Source: AR5 sp041497115
Lineage (GTDB): Bacteria; Methylomirabilota; Methylomirabilia; Rokubacteriales; CSP1-6
DNA length: 64,000 bases
NCBI GenBank assembly: GCA_041497115.1
Contig: JBGQFW010000007.1
Location: 11,957 to 75,956 of the forward strand
Direction: 5' to 3'
The position numbers and the translations under genes are program-made. Position 1 is the first letter of the stretch; each line of letters begins with the position of its first letter. The notes beneath the pieces were generated by a model. The model was not told where the DNA came from. It did no database searches and saw nothing but the letters and a program-made list of their open reading frames with translations. This document shows positions 8,024 to 14,289 of this stretch, piece by piece.

Positions 8024-9177
8024 ACCAGCGGAAGGTGCGCGCGGTCTACATGCGGGGCGGCACCAGCCGGTGCCTGGTCTTCCACGAGCGCGACCTCCCG
8101 GCGCCCGGCCGCGAGCGCGACGCGATCCTCCTGGCGGCGCTGGGCAGCCCCGATCCCTACGGTCGCCAGCTCGACGGCCTCGGCGGCGGCATCTCCTCGC
8201 TCTCCAAGGCGTGCATCATCGGGCCGCCGACCCTGCCCGGCGCCGACGTGGACTACACGTTCGCGCAGATCGAGATCGGCCGGGCATTCGTGGACTACGC
8301 CGGCAACTGCGGCAACTGCTCCTCGGCCATCGGCCCCTTCGCGATCGACGAGGGGCTGGTGGCGGCGCGCGAGGGCGAGACGATCGTGCGCATCCACAAC
8401 ACCAACACGAAGAAGCTGATCGTCGCCCACGTGCCGGTCGCCGACGGCGAGGCGGCGGTGGCGGGCGACTTCGAGCTGGCCGGCGTGGCCGGGCGCGGCG
8501 CCCGCATCGCGCTCGACTTCGTCGAGCCCGGCGGCGCCGGCACCGGCCGCCTGCTGCCGACCGGCCGCCCGCGCGACGTGGTGGCCGGCGTGGAGGTCTC
8601 CTGCGTGGACGCGACGAACCCCGTCGTGTTCGTCCGCGCGCGCGACCTGGGGGTCACCGGCGCCGAGACGCCGACGGCGGTGGACGCCGACCGCGACCTC
8701 ATGGCGAGGCTGGAGAAGCTGCGCGTCGAGGCCGCCGCTCGCATGGGCATGGGCGAGAGCGCGGCGGTACCGAAGATCGCCTTCGTGGCGCCCGCCGCCG
8801 CGATGACCGCGCTCGACGGCGCCCGGTACGGCGCCGGCGATTACGACGTGCTCGGCCGGGCGATCTCGATGGGCAACTGCCACCGCGCCTTCCCCCTCAC
8901 CGTCGCCATGTGCCTCGCCGTCGCCGCCCGCATCCCCGGCACGCTCGTCCACGAGTGCGTGGAGAACAACGAAGCCGGCAACCTCCTGGGCCAGGCCACC
9001 CACGGCTCTACCCGCGCTGGCGCCACCCGCTACAAAGACGTTCGTCTGGGCCATCCTTCGGGCGTGCTTCCTCTCGACGCCGCCGTCGCCACCCGGGACG
9101 GTGAGCCGTGGGCCGAGCGTGTCACGGTCTATCGAACTGCCCGGCGTCTGATGGAAGGGCTCGTCCGCGTTCCCTGA
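8020..9177 (+). CDS. prpF: PrpF-family isomerase
   Basis: 385 residues of the PrpF / 4-oxalomesaconate tautomerase fold (diaminopimelate-epimerase-like). In the methylcitrate cycle PrpF isomerises the trans-methylaconitate produced by AcnD. Motifs: RGGTSR at residues 12-17, YAGNCGNCSSAIGPF with the catalytic Cys region, SMGNCHRAFPLTVAM, and LGHPSG near the C-terminus. Residues 322-339 (LLGQATHGSTRAGATRYK) correspond exactly to a copy of the dispersed 54-nt repeat, and appear additional to the usual spacing before GHPSG. The ATG overlaps the aconitase stop. No prpB gene is in the window, so the cycle is not complete here. Confidence 0.88.
   Translation: MNQRKVRAVYMRGGTSRCLVFHERDLPAPGRERDAILLAALGSPDPYGRQLDGLGGGISSLSKACIIGPPTLPGADVDYTFAQIEIGRAFVDYAGNCGNCSSAIGPFAIDEGLVAAREGETIVRIHNTNTKKLIVAHVPVADGEAAVAGDFELAGVAGRGARIALDFVEPGGAGTGRLLPTGRPRDVVAGVEVSCVDATNPVVFVRARDLGVTGAETPTAVDADRDLMARLEKLRVEAAARMGMGESAAVPKIAFVAPAAAMTALDGARYGAGDYDVLGRAISMGNCHRAFPLTVAMCLAVAARIPGTLVHECVENNEAGNLLGQATHGSTRAGATRYKDVRLGHPSGVLPLDAAVATRDGEPWAERVTVYRTARRLMEGLVRVP
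8983..9036 (+). repeat. 54-nt dispersed repeat, copy inside prpF
   Basis: This segment of prpF aligns over its full 54 nt with the four intergenic copies (CAGGCCACCCACG identical; then CTCTACCCG and CCGCTACAAA against TTCTAACCG and CCGCTCCAA). It is in frame and adds 18 codons. Compared with the intergenic copies, several differences are synonymous (CTC/CTT, CTG/CTA, CGC/CGT/CGG), as if the reading frame had once been selected. Confidence 0.6.
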
Positions 9178-9181
9178 GCCG

Positions 9182-9727
9182 ATGACTCGTCTCTACTTCG
9201 TCCTCGACGGCAACGAGATGGTGCGGCGGCGCGCGCAGGTGGGCCGCGGCGCGGTCGTGGAGGCGTGGCCCGACATGGCCGTCGGTGGCGGCACGTTCTG
9301 GGTCGGCGAGGAGTCCAAGACGCTGCTGGACGGAGCAGGGGCCGCGCCGATGGAGGCCAAGCTGACGGTGCCGGCCGAGGCGGTGCCGATCTTCTACGGG
9401 CCCCGGCTGTGCGACCTCGAGTCGCTTCCGCGCGAGGAGTCGCTGCGCGCGCGCGTGCTCTCGGCCCACGGCATCGCGGTCGCCTGGATCACGCTCGACC
9501 GCGCGGGCCGGCGGACCGAGCACGAGCCCAAGACGGTGGACGAGCCGATCTTCCACCTGCGGCGGCCGGGCGGCGGCGCCGGCCACGTGTGGCGGTTGTT
9601 CCGCACCGGCGACGAGGCCCGGGCGTGGATGGACGAGGCGTGGGGCGCCGACTCCGAGGGCGCCGAGTGGGCGCGCGCGCTGCCGGCGGGGGACTTCGAC
9701 GCCCTGCTCAAGCGGCACGCCGCCTGA
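9182..9727 (+). CDS. Hypothetical protein
   Basis: 181 residues, not recognised. It has no signal peptide or membrane segment and is probably a soluble cytosolic protein. Composition and codon use match the neighbours and the frame is open from ATG 9182, four bases after prpF. Sequence blocks include RLYFVLDGNEMVRRR at the start and HVWRLFRTGDEARAWMDEAW towards the end. Its position suggests co-transcription with prpF, but no role in propionate metabolism can be argued from sequence. Confidence 0.6.
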   Translation: MTRLYFVLDGNEMVRRRAQVGRGAVVEAWPDMAVGGGTFWVGEESKTLLDGAGAAPMEAKLTVPAEAVPIFYGPRLCDLESLPREESLRARVLSAHGIAVAWITLDRAGRRTEHEPKTVDEPIFHLRRPGGGAGHVWRLFRTGDEARAWMDEAWGADSEGAEWARALPAGDFDALLKRHAA

Positions 9728-9740
9728 TGCGTCCCGTCGC

Positions 9741-11135
9741 ATGAGCGTGACGTTCGGCCCCGACCGGGTGGACCGCTTCTACCGCGCCGTGCGCGGGCTG
9801 GCCCGCTTCTGGCTGTGGTTCCTCTTCAAGGCGGTGGACGTGCGCCACCCCGAGCGCGTGCCGGAGCGCGGGCCGATCCTCCTGTGCGCGAACCATCCCA
9901 ACAACCTGATCGACTCCCTGCTCGTCGGCTCGGTGATGCGCCGCAAGGTGCACTACATGGCGACGGCGACGATGTTCCGCCGGCCGCTGATGGCGCGCTT
10001 CCTGCGCGCCTGCGGGGCGATTCCCGTCTATCGCAAGCAGGACGATCCCGACAAGATGGACCGCAACCTCGACACGTTCACGGCGTGCTTCGCCGCGTTC
10101 GCGGGCGGCCGCATCGTGGCCATCTATCCCGAGGGGACGACGCACGCCGAGGCGCGGGTGCAGCGCATCCGGACGGGCGCCGCCCGCATCGCGCTCGGCT
10201 ACGAGGCCGATCACCCGGGTCAGCTCACGATGATCCCCGTCGGGCTGTCGTTCGAGGCCCGCAAGTCGTTTCGCAGCCGGGTGCTGGTCGCGTTCGGCGA
10301 GCCGATCCAGGTGGCCGCCTACCTCGCCGCCTATCGCGACGACCCCGCCAAGGCGGTGGACGCGCTCACCCGCGATCTGCAGTGGGCGATGGAGGCGCAA
10401 GTCGTCAACGTCGAGCGGATCGACGACCAGCGGCTGGTGCGGGCGGTGGAGGAGCTCTACCGCGACGAGCTGGCCGCCCAGGTGATGGAGACACGCGGCC
10501 TCGCCCGGCGGGACATCGATCCGGTCCGCCTCTCGCGCTCGATCGCCGACGCCGTGCGCCACTTCAAGGCGACCGAGCCCGTGCGGGTGGAGTCGCTCTG
10601 GCAGCGCATCCAGGCCTATCGCTCGCTGCTGGCCCAGCACCGGCTGCGCGACGAGGCCGTGCGCGCTCGCCTGCAGAAGCTGCCCGCCCGCACCCGGCTC
10701 GTGTACTCGTGGGACGCGATCGTGGGCTTCCCGTTCTTCGGCTACGGCGCCCTCGTCAACGCGCTGCCCTACTACGTGCCGCGCTGGCTCGCCCACGCGA
10801 TGGCGCGCAAGGAGACGGACTACGCGACGATCCGCCTGCTCGCCAGCATCGTGGCCTTCCCGCTCTTCTGGGGGGTGGAGACGTGGCTCGTGTGGCGGGC
10901 CGCCGGCAGTCTTGGGGCGGCGGCGTTCGCGCTGTCGCTGCCCATCTCCGGCACGATCGCGTATCGTTACCTGATCGGCGCAGGCTGGCTGCGCGTGCGC
11001 CTGCGCTTCGCGACGCTGTCCCTCACCCAGAGCGCCACCGCCCGGCGCCTGGTCGCCGAGCGCGAGGCGATCGTCGCCGACCTCGAGCGCGCCAAGCGGG
11101 ACTACCTGGCCGCCACGAAAGGAAGCAGCTTTTGA
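9741..11135 (+). CDS. PlsC-type phospholipid/glycerol acyltransferase
   Basis: 464 residues. The LPLAT domain occupies roughly residues 30-230: the His-Asp block is NHPNNLIDSLLVG and the glycerol-phosphate block is AIYPEGTTHAEAR. This is the long two-part form. The C-terminal part has hydrophobic stretches around residues 330-430 (LLASIVAFPLFWGVETWLVW and AAFALSLPISGTIAYRYLI), so it is probably membrane-anchored. It transfers an acyl chain from acyl-CoA or acyl-ACP to a lysophosphatidic acid or related acceptor. The downstream creatininase gene starts 2 nt after the stop. Confidence 0.87.
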   Translation: MSVTFGPDRVDRFYRAVRGLARFWLWFLFKAVDVRHPERVPERGPILLCANHPNNLIDSLLVGSVMRRKVHYMATATMFRRPLMARFLRACGAIPVYRKQDDPDKMDRNLDTFTACFAAFAGGRIVAIYPEGTTHAEARVQRIRTGAARIALGYEADHPGQLTMIPVGLSFEARKSFRSRVLVAFGEPIQVAAYLAAYRDDPAKAVDALTRDLQWAMEAQVVNVERIDDQRLVRAVEELYRDELAAQVMETRGLARRDIDPVRLSRSIADAVRHFKATEPVRVESLWQRIQAYRSLLAQHRLRDEAVRARLQKLPARTRLVYSWDAIVGFPFFGYGALVNALPYYVPRWLAHAMARKETDYATIRLLASIVAFPLFWGVETWLVWRAAGSLGAAAFALSLPISGTIAYRYLIGAGWLRVRLRFATLSLTQSATARRLVAEREAIVADLERAKRDYLAATKGSSF

Positions 11136-11137
11136 GC

Positions 11138-12097
11138 GTGCATCGACTGGAGGAGATGTCCACGCCGGCGCTGGAGGCGCTCGACCGGGCGCGCTCGGTG
11201 ATCGTGCTGACCGTCAGCCCGCTCGAGGAGCACGGGCCGCACCTGCCGGTCGGCGTGGACGCGTTCGCCGCCCGCCACTTCGCCGAGACGATCGGCGCGC
11301 GGCTGGTCGCGGCGCGTCCCGGCTGGTCGGTGGTGCTGGCGCCGACGCTGCACCTCGGCTCGTTCACCTTCGAGACCACCGGCACGATCACCGTGCGCCA
11401 GCGCGTGGTGCGCGACACCCTGGTGGACTACGGCACCGCGCTGGCCCGCAGCGGCTTTCAGTGGATCCTCGTCGCCAACGGCCACGCCGGCCCCGGCCAT
11501 CTCACCGCGCTCGACGAGGCGGCCGCGATGGTCTCGCGCCGTCACGGCGTCACGATGGCCTCGTTCACCGGCCACCTCGCCTGGCAGTTCCTGCGCGGCC
11601 GCTACGTGGACGCGATCGAGACCGAGCTGGGCCGCCGCCTCACCGACGAGGAGCGCCGCGCCTTCGCCGAGGACGCGCACGGCGGCTGGTTCGAGACCTC
11701 GCTGATGCTCCTGCTGCGCCCCGATCTCGTGGACGGCGGCTATCGCACGCTGCCGCCGGCGCGCTACTCGCTGCCCGAGCGCGTCGTGCCGAACTATCCG
11801 CTGCGCAACGGCGGCCGGGGCTACGTCGGCCACCCGGCGCTGGCCGATCCCGCCTTCGCGCGGGCGGCGACCGAGGTGCTGATGCGCGAGGCGATGGTCA
11901 TCGTGGACGGCCTGCTCGACGGCCGCCTCAAGCCCTCCGACCGCCACTCGCCCTTCTTCCAGGTCCCCTTCTTCCGCACCAACTTCTGGCGCGCGGTTGG
12001 AATCACAGCAGGTATCGCCGCGGCGGCCACGGGCCTCATCGCAGTGTTGCGGGGCCGGCGCCGCCAACCTTCTAAACCAGGCCACCCACGCCCCTAA
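11138..12097 (+). CDS. Creatininase-family protein with C-terminal membrane anchor
   Basis: 319 residues. The creatininase/creatinine-amidohydrolase fold is shown by SPLEEHGPHLPVGVDAFAA (metal-binding Glu and His), LVANGHAGPGHLTAL and EDAHGGWFETSLML. Members hydrolyse cyclic amides or formamides. Unusually, a hydrophobic helix near the end (AVGITAGIAAAATGLIAVL) followed by Arg residues predicts a C-terminal tail anchor. The last residues and stop lie in copy B of the 54-nt repeat. GTG 11138 is chosen because AAAGGAAG lies about 10 nt upstream and the protein begins there like its relatives. Confidence 0.8.
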   Translation: MHRLEEMSTPALEALDRARSVIVLTVSPLEEHGPHLPVGVDAFAARHFAETIGARLVAARPGWSVVLAPTLHLGSFTFETTGTITVRQRVVRDTLVDYGTALARSGFQWILVANGHAGPGHLTALDEAAAMVSRRHGVTMASFTGHLAWQFLRGRYVDAIETELGRRLTDEERRAFAEDAHGGWFETSLMLLLRPDLVDGGYRTLPPARYSLPERVVPNYPLRNGGRGYVGHPALADPAFARAATEVLMREAMVIVDGLLDGRLKPSDRHSPFFQVPFFRTNFWRAVGITAGIAAAATGLIAVLRGRRRQPSKPGHPRP

Positions 12098-12122
12098 CCG
12101 TGTAAGCGCCTCTCGCTCCAAC
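12069..12122 (+). repeat. 54-nt dispersed repeat, copy B
   Basis: Lies over the end of the creatininase-like gene and the gap before the crotonase gene, 7 nt before its ATG at 12130. It shares CCTTCTAA, CAGGCCACCCACG, TAACCGTGTAAGCG and CGCTCCAACAATCCCC with copy C almost unchanged. AACAAT at 12120-12125 could act as a -10 box for a leaderless start. Confidence 0.75.
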
Positions 12123-12129
12123 AATCCCC

Positions 12130-12891
12130 ATGTCGGGCGCAGACCTCGTCCTCCTGGAACGCCTGAGCGACGGCGTCGCCCGCCTCACGCTCAATCGCCC
12201 CGAGGCGCTCAACGCGCTGAATCGCGAGCTGACCGCAGCACTGGAGGCGGCGGTGGAGCGCGTCGCCGCGATGGCCGACGTCCGCGTGCTGCTGGTGGCC
12301 GGCCGCGGCCGCGCCTTCTGCGCCGGCAACGACCTCCGCGAGATGGAGACGGTGACGGGCGACGAGGCCGAGGCGCTCGCCCGCCGTCACGCCGCGCTCA
12401 TGGACCGCTTCGCGACGCTGCCGCAGGTGACGCTGGCCGCGATCGACGGCCACGCGCTCGGCGGCGGGCTGATGCTGGCCGTCGCGCAGGATCTGCGGAT
12501 CGCCTCCGACCGCGCGCGCTTCGGCCTGCCGGAGGTGACGCTCGGCTTCAACCCCGCCTACGGCATCGCGCGCCTGCTCGACGTCGCCGGCGGCGCGCAC
12601 GGACGGGACCTGCTGCTGACCGGCCGGACGATCCACGCCAGCGAAGCGCTGCGCATGGGGCTGGTGAGCCGCGTGGTGGCGCCGCCCACGCTGGAGGCGA
12701 GCGCGCTCAAGTGGGCCGCCGAGATCGCGGCCTCACCCCGCGAGGGGCTGGCCGCGACCAAGGAGATCGTGGCCGCCATCCGCCGCGCCGCCCCCGGCCA
12801 CGAGCCCCAGTCCTACGGCGCCGCGCTCAAAACCAGCGCCGCCGCCCGCGCCCGCCTCAAAGCCTTCGCCGATCGCAAGCGCCCGACCTGA
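12130..12891 (+). CDS. Enoyl-CoA hydratase/isomerase family protein
   Basis: 253-residue crotonase. Oxyanion-hole segments are CAGNDLREM and DGHALGGGLMLAVAQD. The second catalytic Glu is present in FGLPEVTLGF, but the first, normally in GGGxELA, is replaced by Met (GGGLMLA). That suggests an isomerase or other crotonase reaction rather than a standard two-Glu hydratase. ATG 12130 follows copy B of the repeat with no Shine-Dalgarno sequence. The gene is isolated from the other fatty-acid clusters. Confidence 0.85.
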   Translation: MSGADLVLLERLSDGVARLTLNRPEALNALNRELTAALEAAVERVAAMADVRVLLVAGRGRAFCAGNDLREMETVTGDEAEALARRHAALMDRFATLPQVTLAAIDGHALGGGLMLAVAQDLRIASDRARFGLPEVTLGFNPAYGIARLLDVAGGAHGRDLLLTGRTIHASEALRMGLVSRVVAPPTLEASALKWAAEIAASPREGLAATKEIVAAIRRAAPGHEPQSYGAALKTSAAARARLKAFADRKRPT

Positions 12892-12899
12892 TCACGGGA

Positions 12900-13351
12900 T
12901 CATCGCGCGCCCTGCTTCGGTGACGACCGGTCCCGGAAGGGCACGTGCCGGCCCTTCGCGAGAACGGACGGAATCATGCGATCCTCGATCCCCGCGCCGA
13001 CCGGTGAGAAGCCGGCGCGCATCTCTTCGAGCAGCGCGGTGAGCCGCGCCTGGATGACCGGGTCGCCTCGACGGGGCGTGTCGCCGCGGACTGACGGCAT
13101 CACGAACCGGCCCACGAGGTCGTTGAACACGCGGTTCTCGGTGTCGTCCTCGATGTCGGCGGTCATCGTGACGACGAGAACGAGCGCTCGACCCAGCTGC
13201 GCGAGATGAGGGGTTCGCCCCGCCACACCCCGCCATTGAGGTACAGCACGCCGAACTTCTGCATGTCGATCGGCCGCAGGCGCAGACCGTAGCCGCCGTT
13301 GTCGATGCCCGACGGATCCTGGTGCATCCACTCGTAGTTTCGGCCCACCCG
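12900..13351 (-). pseudogene. Serine hydrolase (class C beta-lactamase family) relic
   Basis: Only fragments remain on the minus strand. One frame encodes NYEWMHQDPSGIDNGGYGL, DMQKFGVLYLNGGVWRGE and SRSWVERSF, typical of the region before the C-terminus of class C beta-lactamase-like hydrolases. At about 13180 the sequence shifts frame and continues as VLVVTMTADIEDD and GRFVMPSV, the extreme C-terminus of that family. The roughly 60 residues normally between them, and the whole N-terminal half with the SxxK nucleophile, are missing. It cannot be active. Confidence 0.75.
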
Positions 13352-13365
13352 GACGAGAAACGAAA

Positions 13366-13394
13366 GCCCCCGGCAGCGTGAAGCTGCCGGGGGC
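13366..13394 (-). terminator. Rho-independent terminator of the pilin gene
   Basis: A perfect 12-bp stem, GCCCCCGGCAGC with GCTGCCGGGGGC, around the 5-nt loop GTGAA. Read on the minus strand it is followed by TTTCGTTT. It lies about 30 bp beyond the pilin stop codon. Confidence 0.9.
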
Positions 13395-13422
13395 ATGGGG
13401 TTGACGCGACTGACGAGTGCGG

Positions 13423-13905
13423 CTACGGACAGGTCGTGCCGCCGTTGCTGTTGGCGGCCGTGCTGTCGCCGCTCCCGCAGACCAGGAACGTGCCGACCGC
13501 GGTGCTGGAGTACTTGTAGGACGCGCCCGAGCCGGTCCAGCTGGCGGGCAGCGTCGGGATGCTGTTGAGGAACGGCCCGCCGACCTGGTTCTGCGCGTTG
13601 GTCTGCTGCGTGGTCAGGACGGCCGGGAGTGCGCCCGACTGGTTGTTAGCGGTCGGGCAGGTGGTGGCGGCGGAGCCGTTGTCGGGCAGGCCGCCGCAGT
13701 GCGCCGAGTAGATGCTGATGGCCGAGGCCATGGCCCGCGTGTCGGCCTGGGCCTTGGCGATGCGCGCCCGCGCCTGCACGTTGGCGTAGAGCGGCACGGC
13801 GATGGCGGCAAGAATGCCGATGATCGCCACGACGATGAGCAGCTCGATCAGCGTGAAGCCGCGCTGACTGCCGAACGAGAGCCGCTTCGAGAAGAATGCA
13901 GTCAT
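13423..13905 (-). CDS. Type IV pilin-like protein (PilA family)
   Basis: 160 residues. After a short leader (MTAFFSKRLSFGSQRG) comes the prepilin peptidase site G|FTLIELL with Glu at +5, then the hydrophobic assembly helix VVAIIGILAAIAVPLYANVQ. The globular part is Ser/Thr/Asn-rich with four Cys (HCGG, TTCPT, FLVCGS, TTCP), giving probable disulfides. It is exported, cleaved and methylated by PilD, and assembled as pilin or pseudopilin. GGAGGAG lies 6 nt before the ATG, and a strong terminator follows, consistent with high expression. No other pilus gene is nearby. Confidence 0.93.
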   Translation of the reverse strand: MTAFFSKRLSFGSQRGFTLIELLIVVAIIGILAAIAVPLYANVQARARIAKAQADTRAMASAISIYSAHCGGLPDNGSAATTCPTANNQSGALPAVLTTQQTNAQNQVGGPFLNSIPTLPASWTGSGASYKYSSTAVGTFLVCGSGDSTAANSNGGTTCP

Positions 13906-13962
13906 CAGACTCCTCCTATCGGAGTTTGGATTTTTGGCAACGATCGGAGCCGCGGCGGCGGG

Positions 13963-14271
13963 CTAGACGGCGGGAGGAGCGCGCGGGCGAGTCGGCTCGG
14001 AGAAACGATCCGCGAACGGGCGCGTGTCGGCGACGGCGATGCGGCCCGACGGCCGCAGCACCAACAGCAGGGTCCGCTGGACTGCATCCATCGGGTCGCT
14101 GAACGGGAACGTCTTGACGATGAGGTTACTGACGTCGGTGAAATCCAGGGTGGTCGGATCGTCGAAGCAGGGGCTCCAGTCCGCGTACGCGATCGTGAGC
14201 GTGTACTGACCGCGGGCGAAGAGCGTGAGGGCCAGCAGCACGACCGCCAGCGAGGGACGAATCCTACGCAT
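13963..14271 (-). CDS. Small exported hypothetical protein
   Basis: 102 residues, unrecognised. The N-terminus (MRRIRPSLAVVLLALTLFARG) looks like a signal peptide or membrane anchor, and one Cys follows (YADWSPCFDD). It lies between the MBL-GGDEF gene and the pilin gene on the same strand, 57 bp upstream of pilin, so co-expression is possible. There is no clear Shine-Dalgarno sequence before ATG 14271, so the start and even the gene are moderately uncertain. Confidence 0.5.
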   Translation of the reverse strand: MRRIRPSLAVVLLALTLFARGQYTLTIAYADWSPCFDDPTTLDFTDVSNLIVKTFPFSDPMDAVQRTLLLVLRPSGRIAVADTRPFADRFSEPTRPRAPPAV

Positions 14272-14289
14272 CCGGCAAGACCGTTGAAT

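Noticed and set aside
12889..12902. TGATC-ACGG-GATCA hairpin after the crotonase gene as a terminator
   Set aside because: The stem is only 5 bp, overlaps the stop codon and has no T-tract.
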